A stretch of 58,042 nt of DNA from an uncultured Eubacterium sp. (GTDB lineage Bacteria > Bacillota > Clostridia > Oscillospirales > Acutalibacteraceae): contig CAJTLP010000008.1 of assembly GCA_910577195.1 (NCBI GenBank), forward strand, positions 1 to 58,042, in the 5' to 3' direction. Below the pieces are notes generated by a model. The model ran no database searches. It saw only the letters and a program-made list of their open reading frames with translations, and had not been told where the DNA came from. This document shows, piece after piece, positions 16,253-24,683 of this stretch. The translations under genes were made by a program, and so were the position numbers. Each line of letters starts with the position of its first letter. Position 1 is the first letter of the stretch.

Positions 16253-16555
16253 AAAGAGGAGTTTGTTCAATGTGAACAAGTCCCTCAGCGTGTAGAAAAA
16301 GTTTAATTACCAATTTCTACACACTGGAGACTGTTGAGAAATGGAGCTGAATTTTGTATTTTGCGAGTGGGAGCTGTGCGATGGTACTGCCTCCGAGAAA
16401 AAGACAAAAAACGCCAAACGCCGCATAAACGTGAGAGTTTATGCGGCGTTTAAAATTGTCAGATAAAAATGGATCGTTGAGAGCGTGACCCCTATAATAT
16501 AACTATTTAATATTTTATTATGGCGTGTTTCAGCCCACTTTATCGACAGTCTAAA
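16253..16555. other. Non-coding stretch with several hairpins
   Basis: No gene is seen. It holds a TTGTTCA/TGAACAA palindrome near 16265, a GTGTAGAAA/TTTCTACAC inverted pair at about 16289-16323, and the terminator at 16416. The first two look like remains of an intergenic repeat. Confidence 0.6.
16416..16456 (+). terminator. Intrinsic terminator after the LUD gene
   Basis: AAACGCCGCATAAAC and GTTTATGCGGCGTTT form a perfect 15-bp stem around six bases, followed by AAAATT. It is symmetric enough to act on both strands. Confidence 0.75.
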
Positions 16556-17173
16556 TTAAAATAATTCCTTTTTCAGTTCTATTGCATCCGCCTCAGTGAT
16601 TTCTCGGATTACTCTGCAGGGATTGCCTGCGGCAAAGGAGTTGTCAGGTATATCTCTGGTCACAACACTTCCTGCACCGATAACACAGCCGTTGCCGATG
16701 GTTACACCGCCTGTTATGGTAACACAGCTTGCAATCCAGCAGTTGTCACCGATGATTATCGGCTTGGCGTATTCATCATCATAAAGTGTTCCGTCTGCTT
16801 TTTTCTTTATATTTCTGTCCTGATATCTCAGAGGGTGAACAGGTGTCATAATGGATACATTAGGGCCGATAAGCACATTGTCACCTATTTTTACAGGGCA
16901 AACATCCAGGACAGTAAAATTGAAATTGGCATAAAAATTTTCGCCCAGTGATGTGAATACACCGTAGTCAAACTGAATCGGTTCCTGAATATATACGCCG
17001 TCTTTACGGTCAGGTATCAGCTTGCTCAGTATAACCTCTCGCTTTTCCTCCTCGTCTTCAAAAGTATCATTATACATTTTTGAAAGCTTGTGAGCCTGCA
17101 GTCTGAGCTTGGCAAGCTCCTCATCACTTGGGTCATAAATTTTACCGGAAAGCATTTTTTCTTTCTCAGTCAT
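16556..17173 (-). CDS. Sugar O-acetyltransferase (Maa/LacA-like)
   Basis: A 205-residue left-handed beta-helix acetyltransferase. The N-terminal MTEKEKMLSGKIYDPSDEEL is the Mac domain that marks maltose/galactoside acetyltransferases. Hexapeptide repeats run through the middle (VKIGDNVLIGPNVSIMTPVHPL, with the catalytic His in TPVHP). The end VIGAGSVVTRDIPDNSFAAGNPCRVIREI is typical. It acetylates sugars from acetyl-CoA; the exact substrate is unknown. SD AGGAGG lies upstream. Confidence 0.93.
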   Translation of the reverse strand: MTEKEKMLSGKIYDPSDEELAKLRLQAHKLSKMYNDTFEDEEEKREVILSKLIPDRKDGVYIQEPIQFDYGVFTSLGENFYANFNFTVLDVCPVKIGDNVLIGPNVSIMTPVHPLRYQDRNIKKKADGTLYDDEYAKPIIIGDNCWIASCVTITGGVTIGNGCVIGAGSVVTRDIPDNSFAAGNPCRVIREITEADAIELKKELF

Positions 17174-17192
17174 AAAAAATCCTCCTTTGGCT

Positions 17193-17543
17193 TTATCTGC
17201 TCAGCATGTCTATTGCTTCATCTTCATTCTTTGCAAAAAATATATCTTTACCGTTATTGCTTTCATATATAAAGTCCTTTAATGGTTTGCTTGTATATTT
17301 TGAATAATCTCCGTATATAGCAAATTTAGTCTGATAATTTACAAATTTCTGCAGAATTTCCCCAGCTAATCCTTTACTTAATATAAAAAAATCCTCTACG
17401 ATTGCATCTTTATTTAATGCTATTTTATTACAGCCTGTTTCATATTTTACAGTCATGATAAAATCTATTGCTGACTGAACATCTTTTATTATTATTTCAT
17501 TACTTTTTATAACTGCTATATCTTTTATAACTTTAGTTTCCAT
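17193..17543 (-). CDS. DUF4180 family protein
   Basis: A 116-residue protein matching the DUF4180 pattern (N-terminal beta strand with VIKSNEIIIKDVQSAIDF, central NKDAIVEDFFILSKGLAGEILQKFVNY, and KPLKDFIYESNNGKDIFF near the C-terminus). The family has no assigned function. It lies 19 bases before the acetyltransferase gene on the same strand, with the SD AAGGAGG. Confidence 0.8.
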   Translation of the reverse strand: METKVIKDIAVIKSNEIIIKDVQSAIDFIMTVKYETGCNKIALNKDAIVEDFFILSKGLAGEILQKFVNYQTKFAIYGDYSKYTSKPLKDFIYESNNGKDIFFAKNEDEAIDMLSR

Positions 17544-17619
17544 TTTTCCTCCTTGAAATTATAGTTCGTTTAACTTTATTATAGATATTTCCATAAGATT
17601 TGTAAATTCTAATTTTGTA

Positions 17620-18090
17620 TTACTGAGTTTCTTTACAAACATCAATCCACTTTTTATAGTTGGATGTTTTTTCCAATTCATCCAAAGTCAATTTAACTGC
17701 ACTGTTTGAATTTCCGCAGGCAGGATAAATTATTTTAAATCTTTTTAAAGAATTATCTAAATACACATCAACATTTTCATTTATTCCAAAAGGACAAACT
17801 CCGCCAACTGCGTGTCCTGTCAATTCTTCAACATTTTCAAATGGTATCATTTTTGCTTTTGTATGAAATTCTTCCTTGAATTTTCTGTTATCTATTTTAG
17901 AATCTCCTGCAACTGCAATCAGTATCGGCTTATCCCCCACAATAAAGGATAATGTTTTTACGATTTCTTCTTTTTTACAATTTATTGCATTCGCTGCTTC
18001 TTCAACAGTGGCTGATGAAACATCAAACTCCATAATTTTATCTTCTAACCCATATTGTTGTAAATATTTTTTTGCTTTTACAAATGACAT
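17620..18090 (-). CDS. YbaK/EbsC-type aminoacyl-tRNA deacylase
   Basis: A 156-residue YbaK-like protein, a family that hydrolyses mischarged tRNAs such as Cys- or Ala-tRNA(Pro). The core shows KTLSFIVGDKPILIAVAGDSKIDNRKFKEEF (the invariant Lys/Asp area), HAVGGVCPFGI (the GGxxP loop) and the final strand YPACGNSNSAVKLT. It is monocistronic. The promoter is not obvious, but the SD GAGGTGA is clear. Confidence 0.88.
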   Translation of the reverse strand: MSFVKAKKYLQQYGLEDKIMEFDVSSATVEEAANAINCKKEEIVKTLSFIVGDKPILIAVAGDSKIDNRKFKEEFHTKAKMIPFENVEELTGHAVGGVCPFGINENVDVYLDNSLKRFKIIYPACGNSNSAVKLTLDELEKTSNYKKWIDVCKETQ

Positions 18091-18266
18091 AAAAATTCAC
18101 CTCTGCTGATTGCAATTTATTAATTTGATTATAACATAGTTAAAAATGTATGCAAGGTACCATCAAAGAAAAAGATACATTATGCAATTTAGTGTATGGA
18201 TTTGAACCCTTTAATTCTTAAAGACAAATTGTAATTTGAATTATCAATTATGTTCATTGTGCAATC

Positions 18267-18334
18267 GTAGGGTGAGGGCTTGCTCTCACCGTAATATCAA
18301 ATTTACATTCGGCAGGAGCAAGCCCCTGCCCTAC
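18267..18334. repeat. Imperfect inverted repeat (MITE-like hairpin)
   Basis: GTAGGGTGAGGGCTTGCTC near the left end matches the complement of GAGCAAGCCCCTGCCCTAC at the right end, with a few substitutions, over a 68-base unit. It resembles small mobile hairpin repeats starting GTAGGG that recur in clostridial genomes. It lies downstream of the DUF3592 gene. No gene is inside. Confidence 0.7.
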
Positions 18335-18374
18335 AAAATGTCAATAACATTTCTTATAACTAATCAACAAAGTA

Positions 18375-19328
18375 TTATTTGTCGTAATAGCTCATATCTT
18401 TAAGCAATCGTAATAGTTCATCTTTTGATTCTATTTTACAAGCACCATAAACAAACGTATTATTTTTAAAACTTTTTATATAAAAGAAATTGTTGTCTTC
18501 AGCAGCTAAAAAGTATTTATCTGAAATAACATAAGTATTTGCAGGCAAAGATGCAGAATTATATAACAATTTAGCATTATTACTTGTGTTCAGCGTACAA
18601 TAATCAATCCGTATATTTTCTGTATTAACTGAATATGCTTGTTCAATAATTGACCCCATACCAAATTCTGTTTGTAATCTTCCTAAAGAGTTCTCAGCTG
18701 TATATCCGTCAGTTTCCATTATTTGAACGAACTCATTAACATTAATGTTCTTTTGTGCAAATGGCTGATAGTACATCAAAACTAATCCTAATAAAAAGAA
18801 TCCTATTGGAATTAGAAGTTTTAAATATGATTTAGGATTTATTCTTTCTTTCGGACCGTGATAATATGGCTTATCTTCTGAAACAACCGACAATATGAAT
18901 CGATTTTTCCATATAACCATTGTAAAAAATACGCCCGAAACGACCAATATAACACTAAATATTAAAACAATAATGAACCTTTCCGTATCAGGTACAGTGA
19001 CAGCAGTTGAATCTGCCGGATTATCCGGATTATATTTTATCTCAATCCTGTTTCCAACTTGATTTGGATAATATGACCTTGTCTCTCCTTTATATGAAAT
19101 ATCCTCCACTATATATTCATAGCTTATAACATATATTGTTCTATTTGAATGATGTGCACCGCTCGATTCATAGCTGTTCATATCAACAATTGCAGCTTGA
19201 GTGGCTGGCCATTTTGTATTATCACACTCTTCTGCATATTGGTATGTTATATATCCGCCTAATAACAATCCAACTATAATACAGATTATTGGAAAAAGAA
19301 TTTTTGAATATAATTTCTTTTTATTCAC
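18375..19328 (-). CDS. DUF3592 membrane protein
   Basis: About 317 residues. Hydrophobic helices near residues 7-25, 115-140 and 175-195 enclose an extracytoplasmic DUF3592 domain (WPATQAAIVDMNSYE, YEYIVEDISYKGETRSYYP, IEIKYNPDNPADS). The C-terminal 130 residues form a soluble domain of unknown type. The GTG start with complement at 19326-19328 has GAGG upstream; an ATG 30 bases earlier lacks a site. Function unknown. Confidence 0.75.
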   Translation of the reverse strand: MNKKKLYSKILFPIICIIVGLLLGGYITYQYAEECDNTKWPATQAAIVDMNSYESSGAHHSNRTIYVISYEYIVEDISYKGETRSYYPNQVGNRIEIKYNPDNPADSTAVTVPDTERFIIVLIFSVILVVSGVFFTMVIWKNRFILSVVSEDKPYYHGPKERINPKSYLKLLIPIGFFLLGLVLMYYQPFAQKNINVNEFVQIMETDGYTAENSLGRLQTEFGMGSIIEQAYSVNTENIRIDYCTLNTSNNAKLLYNSASLPANTYVISDKYFLAAEDNNFFYIKSFKNNTFVYGACKIESKDELLRLLKDMSYYDK

Positions 19329-19532
19329 TGTTATACCTCGTGTTAAAATCACTTGCAATTTATCTGCGGATTCATTATATCACACACAAATTAACATATC
19401 AATTAATAATAGCACACTTGCATATGGCAAAGAAATATTTCATTAAATTGAATTATCCAATGCGGAATAAACAATTGTTTTCTTACAAGGAGAAGCATTA
19501 TAAAATTCATTATTCATCATACATTCTTTATT

Positions 19533-19566
19533 AAAAAATCCGTCCTCTTGCGAGAACGGATTTTTA
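19533..19566 (-). terminator. Intrinsic terminator of tRNA-Ser
   Basis: AAAATCCGT and ACGGATTTTT flank an eleven-base loop; read on the minus strand the stem is followed by a U-run. It lies directly downstream of tRNA-Ser. Confidence 0.8.
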
Positions 19567-19569
19567 TCT

Positions 19570-19659
19570 TGGCGGAGTGGGTGGGATTTGAACCCACGGG
19601 TGATTGCTCACACGATGGATTTCGAGTCCATGCCGTTATGACCTCTTCGGTACCACTCC
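19570..19659 (-). tRNA. tRNA-Ser (anticodon CGA)
   Basis: A 90-base class II tRNA on the minus strand. The acceptor GGAGTGG pairs with CCACTCC, the anticodon loop is CTCGAAA (CGA), a long variable arm follows, the T loop is GGTTCAAATCC, and CCA is encoded. It reads UCG codons. Confidence 0.95.
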
Positions 19660-19717
19660 ATTTCATTATTGTATTGTGCTGATAATTTTAACACCTAAGA
19701 TTCGTTTTGTCAATGTG

Positions 19718-19746
19718 TTGAAAGTAAGTATATTTTATGATAGAAT
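19718..19746 (+). promoter_or_regulatory. Promoter of hisH-hisF
   Basis: TTGAAA (19718-19723) and TAGAAT (19741-19746) are 17 bp apart, about 29 bases before the hisH start. Confidence 0.65.
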
Positions 19747-19774
19747 AATTCTATTACAAATTATGGAGAAAAAT

Positions 19775-20386
19775 ATGGTTGCAATTATTGATTATGGTGC
19801 AGGTAATCTTTCAAGCGTGAAAAAGGCTTTGGATTATCTCGGTGCTGAAAGTGAAATTACGCAGGACAGGGATAAAATTATGTCTGCCTCTCATATCATT
19901 CTTCCCGGTGTTGGCTCTTTTGGCGATGCAATGCACTCTATGGAGGAAAGGGGCCTGGCTGACACTGTTAAAGAGGTGGCTTTGAGTGGAAAGCCTTTTC
20001 TTGGTATTTGTCTCGGTCTTCAGCTGTTATTTGAAAGCAGCGAGGAAAGCAAAGGTGTTAAAGGATTAGGTCTTTTCAAAGGCGAAATTGCTGAAATACC
20101 TCGTGACAATGGACTGAAAGTTCCTCATATGGGATGGAATTCCATTAAGCTTAATCAGAAAAACGGTATCTTTGACGGTATTGAAGAGGACAGCTATTTT
20201 TATTTTGTACATTCCTTTTATCTTAAAAATGCCGATGCAGACGTTGTGGCGGCAACAACTGAATATGGTGTAGCAATTGAATGTGCAGTGCAGAAGGGTA
20301 ACCTCTGTGCTACTCAGTTTCACCCTGAAAAGAGCAGTAAAGTAGGACTTAAAGTCCTTGAAAACTTTTTGAGAATGGGGGAATGA
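19775..20386 (+). CDS. hisH: Imidazole glycerol phosphate synthase, glutaminase subunit
   Basis: About 203 residues. HisH hydrolyses glutamine and passes ammonia to HisF in histidine synthesis. The class I glutamine amidotransferase parts are clear: DYGAGNLSSVKKAL, the nucleophile in GICLGLQLLF, and the His-Glu pair in FHPEKSS. The ATG at 19775 has GGAG 6 bases upstream. hisF follows after 4 bases. The rest of the histidine genes are not in this window. Confidence 0.95.
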   Translation: MVAIIDYGAGNLSSVKKALDYLGAESEITQDRDKIMSASHIILPGVGSFGDAMHSMEERGLADTVKEVALSGKPFLGICLGLQLLFESSEESKGVKGLGLFKGEIAEIPRDNGLKVPHMGWNSIKLNQKNGIFDGIEEDSYFYFVHSFYLKNADADVVAATTEYGVAIECAVQKGNLCATQFHPEKSSKVGLKVLENFLRMGE

Positions 20387-20390
20387 GTGT

Positions 20391-21149
20391 ATGTACGCAA
20401 AGAGAATTATACCTTGTCTTGATGTGAAAAACGGACGAGTTGTCAAAGGTGTGTCCTTTGTTGATTTAAGAGATGCAGGCGATCCTGTTGAATGTGCGGC
20501 AGCATATGACGAGCAGGGTGCGGATGAGCTTGTTCTGTTGGATATTACTGCCACTCACGAGGGCAGAAGCACAATGGTAGATATTGTAAGACGAGTTGCA
20601 GAAACTGTGTTTATACCTTTCACGGTAGGCGGCGGAATCAAAACCGTTGATGATTTTAAGGAGCTGCTGCGTGCCGGTGCGGATAAAATTTCCGTTAATT
20701 CAGCTGCAGTGAGAAATCCTGATTTGATTAACGAAGCATCCTATAAATTCGGTGCACAGTGTGTTGTATGTGCCATTGATGCCAAAAGAACGGATAACGG
20801 CGGCTGGGAGGTTTATCTCAATGGCGGACGTATTCCTACAGGTATAGATGCTGTGAAGTGGGCAGTCGAAGCACAACAGAGAGGTGCAGGTGAAATACTC
20901 CTTACCTCAATGGACTGTGACGGACAGAAAACAGGGTATGATATTGAGCTCACACGTGCTGTGAGTGAAATGGTAGGTATACCTGTTATTGCCTCAGGCG
21001 GAGCAGGAAAGGCTGAGCATTTTTACGATGCATTCACAACAGGAAAGGCTGACGCAGTTTTGGCGGCAAGCTTGTTCCATTTCAACGAACTGCCTGTGCC
21101 TGAGCTGAAAAAGTATCTGAATGAGAATAATATTTCTGTGAGAATATAA
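20391..21149 (+). CDS. hisF: Imidazole glycerol phosphate synthase, cyclase subunit
   Basis: A 252-residue (beta/alpha)8 barrel. The catalytic Asp residues are seen in IIPCLDVKNGRVVKG (start) and CAIDAKRTDNGGW. Phosphate loops GGGIKTVDD and ASGGAGK are intact. It condenses PRFAR with ammonia to give IGP and AICAR. It pairs with hisH as a split, compact unit ending at a strong terminator. Confidence 0.96.
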   Translation: MYAKRIIPCLDVKNGRVVKGVSFVDLRDAGDPVECAAAYDEQGADELVLLDITATHEGRSTMVDIVRRVAETVFIPFTVGGGIKTVDDFKELLRAGADKISVNSAAVRNPDLINEASYKFGAQCVVCAIDAKRTDNGGWEVYLNGGRIPTGIDAVKWAVEAQQRGAGEILLTSMDCDGQKTGYDIELTRAVSEMVGIPVIASGGAGKAEHFYDAFTTGKADAVLAASLFHFNELPVPELKKYLNENNISVRI

Positions 21150-21200
21150 TATGTTTTTAGATAAATAAAGCTTGATAGCTTAACAAGTTTATTTGATAAC

Positions 21201-21232
21201 AAAAAAACCGCGAATTCATTCGCGGTTTTTTG
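21201..21232 (+). terminator. Intrinsic terminator after hisF
   Basis: AAAAAACCGCGAA pairs with TTCGCGGTTTTTT around a two- to four-base loop. It can serve both hisF and the converging lipoprotein gene. Confidence 0.92.
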
Positions 21233-21279
21233 TCGTATAAATTATGTGTATCAAAATACAATGCCTGATAAATGAATCG

Positions 21280-21762
21280 TTATTCCTCCAAAAAAGCCTG
21301 ATATCCATTTGTCTGATCGCCACTGATTGTAATAAAATAAGATTCACCATAATGTGCATTTAAAGCAATCGGTGTTTCTATGACTTTTGTGTATTCTTCC
21401 GGATATATATTATCATAATTTGGATCTACATATTCTGTTACAATCGTGAATTTTATTGTTAAATCCTCTATATCAGATAAATTATTAAAATCCTGCTGTT
21501 TATTCAAAGGTTGAATGATGACATCATTGTGATTTATTAATGATTTATCAGCATTGGATATGCCTCCGCTGAATTCATTTTCACCTACACTGTAATCATA
21601 AACAATCAAACCAACATCTTCTTTGGTATCTAATGTTATTTGCAATGCGATTTCGTCATCCGCAGGCTTATAAGTTTTATTGCATCCGTACAAAGCAAAG
21701 GAGGCAATAAATACTGCAGCAATAACAACAGCGATGATTTTTCTTGCTCTTTTCCGATTCAT
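21280..21762 (-). CDS. Predicted lipoprotein of unknown function
   Basis: 160 residues with a basic N-terminus, a hydrophobic segment and a lipobox ending FALYGC, so it is probably anchored to the outer face of the membrane. The remainder is beta-rich (LQITLDTKEDVGLIVYDYSV, TIKFTIVTEYVDPNYDNIYP) and acidic. It resembles small clostridial lipoproteins but no family is recognised. It lies 24 bases after nadC and could be co-transcribed. Confidence 0.75.
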   Translation of the reverse strand: MNRKRARKIIAVVIAAVFIASFALYGCNKTYKPADDEIALQITLDTKEDVGLIVYDYSVGENEFSGGISNADKSLINHNDVIIQPLNKQQDFNNLSDIEDLTIKFTIVTEYVDPNYDNIYPEEYTKVIETPIALNAHYGESYFITISGDQTNGYQAFLEE

Positions 21763-21786
21763 AATTTTACTCTTTTCTATTGGAGC

Positions 21787-22626
21787 TTATTCGATTGGGG
21801 TGAGGTTTTTGAGGCTTACATCCATAATCGGTGCGGAATGTGTGAGTGCACCGCAGGATACAAAATCAACGCCGATTTCGGCAATTTCCTTAAGCCTTGC
21901 TTTTGTAACATTTCCTGAACACTCAGTCTGTGCCTTGCCGTCAATCATTTCAACGGCTTTGCGCATTGTATCATTATCCATATTATCAAGCATAATGATA
22001 TCAGCACCTGCGTCGAGAGCCTCTTTTACCTGCTCAAGTGTTTCGGTTTCAATTTCGATTTTACGGACAAACGGAGCATAAGCCTTAGCCATCTGAATGG
22101 CTTTTGTTATGGAACCGGCTGCACCGATATGATTATCCTTTAAAAGCACACCGTCGGAAAGGTTGTACCTGTGGTTTGTTGCACCGCCGACAGTAACTGC
22201 ATATTTTTCAAACGGACGCATATTAGGGGTGGTTTTTCTTGTATCAAGAAGTGTGGTTGAATAGCCCTCAAGCTCGTCCATATATTCTCTTGTAAGGGTT
22301 GCGATACCGCTCATTCTCTGAAGGTAGTTAAGCCCTGTTCTTTCTCCGCTTAAGATAGCCTTGATATCACCGTAAATGACACCGAGAAGCTCCCCCTTAT
22401 GTACTCTGTTTCCGTCTTTAAAATTTGCTTCAAAACGGCTTGTGCTGTCAATAAGCTCAAAGGTGCGCTTAAAAATATCAAGACCGCAGATGATACCGTC
22501 CTGCTTACAGATGAGGTCAGCCTTGCCCTGCTTGTCCTCAGGCATTACGGCATTTGTGGAAACGTCTTCTGAGGTGATATCCTCTTTCAGTGTGTTGAGA
22601 ATATAATCATCAACATTAATTTTCAT
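21787..22626 (-). CDS. nadC: Nicotinate-nucleotide pyrophosphorylase (carboxylating)
   Basis: About 279 residues. NadC converts quinolinate and PRPP to nicotinate mononucleotide. The family segments EDITSEDVSTNAV, GERTGLNYLQRMSGIAT, DTRKTTPNMRPFEKYAVTVGGATNHRYNL and LKDNH are all visible, with the conserved Lys and Arg residues. The start (complement at 22624-22626) overlaps the end of nadB by 11 bases; the longer frame to 22674 is less likely. Confidence 0.95.
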   Translation of the reverse strand: MKINVDDYILNTLKEDITSEDVSTNAVMPEDKQGKADLICKQDGIICGLDIFKRTFELIDSTSRFEANFKDGNRVHKGELLGVIYGDIKAILSGERTGLNYLQRMSGIATLTREYMDELEGYSTTLLDTRKTTPNMRPFEKYAVTVGGATNHRYNLSDGVLLKDNHIGAAGSITKAIQMAKAYAPFVRKIEIETETLEQVKEALDAGADIIMLDNMDNDTMRKAVEMIDGKAQTECSGNVTKARLKEIAEIGVDFVSCGALTHSAPIMDVSLKNLTPIE

Positions 22627-23947
22627 TGTTACACCATTTATCATAAAATTCAGGATCCTTTCCTTGTATTTCATTCATAATCAGAGTTTTGAATTCCTTT
22701 TCCCTGCTTTTTTTATCAGGGTAGGATTTTAAATCAATATCAGGCAAATCAAGTTCTTTTTTATCCGTGCTCTCAGCAATGAGGATTGCCGCACGCTTTG
22801 CAAAAACAAGACTTTCAAGAAGCGAGTTTGATGCAAGCCTGTTCCTGCCGTGTACACCGTTGCAGGCAGTTTCACCTACGGCATAAAGATGCTCCATAGT
22901 GGTTTTTCCGTTGATATCGGTTTTAACTCCACCCATCATATAATGCTGTGCAGGTGTTACAGGGACTTTATCCTTTGTGATATCATAGCCCTCGTCTATG
23001 CAGGCATCATAGATATTCGGAAATCTTTTTGCCGCCTCTTCGCTGCTCATTGTCGGAAGCGTTATGTAAACATGGTCCGTGCCGAACTTAGCCATTTCAT
23101 CAACGATTGCATTTGTTACAACATCTCTCGGCTGAAGCTCATCTGTAAACCTTTCACCGTTTTCATTAAGCAGTATTGCACCCTCACCGCGAACGCTTTC
23201 ACTAATCAGAAAACGTCTGCCCTTTTTCTTGCTGTAAAGGGTTGTTGGGTGAATCTGAATATAGTTCATATCCTGCAGCTCCACGCCGTGCTTAAGTGCA
23301 AGAGCAAAGGAGTCACCTGTGATATGAGGGAAGTTGGTTGAATTCAGGAAGAGACCGCCGATACCGCCTGTTGCCAGGATGATATCATCAGCAATGATTG
23401 CACCCATTTCACCGTATTCATCCTCACATACAATTCCGTAGCAGGTGTTGTTTTTCTCAATGAAATCAATCATCGTGGTTTGTGTAACGAAGGTGATGTT
23501 TTCCTTCTTCTTGGCAATCCTAAGCAGAGTTGCCGTGATTTCCTTACCTGTTTCGTCCTTGTGGTGAAGAATTCGGTTTCGTCTGTGTGCACCCTCACGA
23601 GTGTAATCAAAGTCACCGTCGTCGTCGGTGTCGAACTTAACACCAAGCTCAACGAGTGTGCCGATGACCTCTGTTGACTGTTCAATCATTACACGAACGG
23701 ATTCAGGGTTGTTTTCATAATGACCTGCTTTCATTGTGTCCTCAAAATAGCAGTTGAAGTCATTAACATCCTTCAGAACGCAGACACCGCCCTGTGCCAG
23801 GTAGGAGTCACATTCCTTAAGATCCTCTTTTGTTATAACAAGTATTTCCTTGTCAGCAGGCAGGCAAAGCGCTGCAAATAATCCTGCAACACCGCTGCCG
23901 ACAATTACGACATCTGTTTTTATAAAATCTTTTATTTCCATAATCAA
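22616..23947 (-). CDS. nadB: L-aspartate oxidase
   Basis: 443 residues. NadB makes iminoaspartate, the first step of de novo NAD synthesis. The FAD motif VVIVGSGVAGLFAAL opens the protein. LAQGGVCVLKD, REGAHRRNRILHHKDETG, TGDSFALALKHGVELQDM and GVHGRNRLASNSLLESLVFAKRAA are classic. It is about 100 residues shorter at the C-terminus than the E. coli enzyme. nadA is not adjacent here. No clear SD precedes either candidate ATG (complements at 23945-23947 and 23939-23941). Confidence 0.94.
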   Translation of the reverse strand: MIMEIKDFIKTDVVIVGSGVAGLFAALCLPADKEILVITKEDLKECDSYLAQGGVCVLKDVNDFNCYFEDTMKAGHYENNPESVRVMIEQSTEVIGTLVELGVKFDTDDDGDFDYTREGAHRRNRILHHKDETGKEITATLLRIAKKKENITFVTQTTMIDFIEKNNTCYGIVCEDEYGEMGAIIADDIILATGGIGGLFLNSTNFPHITGDSFALALKHGVELQDMNYIQIHPTTLYSKKKGRRFLISESVRGEGAILLNENGERFTDELQPRDVVTNAIVDEMAKFGTDHVYITLPTMSSEEAAKRFPNIYDACIDEGYDITKDKVPVTPAQHYMMGGVKTDINGKTTMEHLYAVGETACNGVHGRNRLASNSLLESLVFAKRAAILIAESTDKKELDLPDIDLKSYPDKKSREKEFKTLIMNEIQGKDPEFYDKWCNNEN

Positions 23948-24013
23948 TTCAGTTTAAAATATTCTCCTATTTGTATTGAATTAATCGTATCTATTTTAAG
24001 TTATACTTATTTC

Positions 24014-24042
24014 AGTATATAATTTTTATATACACTTGTCAA
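24014..24042 (-). promoter_or_regulatory. Promoter of nadB-nadC
   Basis: On the minus strand TTGACA (complement of 24037-24042) and TATACT (complement of 24014-24019) are 17 bp apart. Confidence 0.75.
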
Positions 24043-24044
24043 GA

Positions 24045-24073
24045 TTGATTAAGTATATATCTTGTGATAAAAT
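24045..24073 (+). promoter_or_regulatory. Promoter of the HAD phosphatase gene
   Basis: TTGATT (24045-24050) and TAAAAT (24068-24073) are 17 bp apart. Its -35 lies 2 bp from the -35 of the divergent nadB promoter, so both cannot easily be occupied at once. Confidence 0.65.
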
Positions 24074-24104
24074 GAAATATATACTATAGTATCAGGAGTG
24101 GCTT

Positions 24105-24674
24105 ATGAACGTTTTTGATTTTGACAATACAATTTATGACGGTGAAACGCTCGTTGATTTTATTGTGTACTATATAAAAACAGACCCTAAAATATGGAAG
24201 TATGTCCCCAAGCTTCTTTACATATATTTCAAGGATACTCTGCATCTTTTTACGGTTGCAGAGGCTCTTCAGGCTTATGCAGGTTTTCTTGAGGGATATT
24301 ATGTGAAAAAGATAGATACGGCAGAGGAAGATGTAAAAAAGTTCTGGGACAAAAATGAGCATAAAATCAAGCCCTGGTATGAAAAGGTAAGACGTGAGGA
24401 TGATATTGTTGTTTCAGGCACAACGGATTTCATACTGGATGAAATTATGAAGCGTATGGGAATTAAGAACTATGTGGGCTCATCCATTGACAGAAACACA
24501 GGTAAATTCAAGAGACTGTGTTTTTTAGAGAACAAGGTCAAGATTTTCAGAGAGCTGTATCCGGATGCACACATTGATAATTTTTATACGGATTCTATGA
24601 ATGATAAGGCGATGATGGATATTGCCGATCATGTGTTTTTTGTTACAGGGGACAAGATAGAGCAGATTAAATAG
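24105..24674 (+). CDS. HAD-IB family phosphatase
   Basis: A 189-residue HAD hydrolase of the IB (phosphoserine-phosphatase-like) group. Motif I is VFDFDNTIYDGET, motif II the Thr/Ser of VVSGTTDFIL, motif III Lys in ENKVKIF, and motif IV TDSMNDKAMMDIAD. A helical cap (residues 20-85) would select the substrate. It overlaps nothing and is 9 bases before the metallophosphoesterase gene, with which it probably forms an operon. Substrate unknown. Confidence 0.88.
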   Translation: MNVFDFDNTIYDGETLVDFIVYYIKTDPKIWKYVPKLLYIYFKDTLHLFTVAEALQAYAGFLEGYYVKKIDTAEEDVKKFWDKNEHKIKPWYEKVRREDDIVVSGTTDFILDEIMKRMGIKNYVGSSIDRNTGKFKRLCFLENKVKIFRELYPDAHIDNFYTDSMNDKAMMDIADHVFFVTGDKIEQIK

Positions 24675-24683
24675 GAGAGCCAA

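Noticed and set aside
23948..24036. NAD-responsive riboswitch before nadB
   Set aside because: The leader after the predicted start is about 60 bases and AT-rich, without a recognisable fold.
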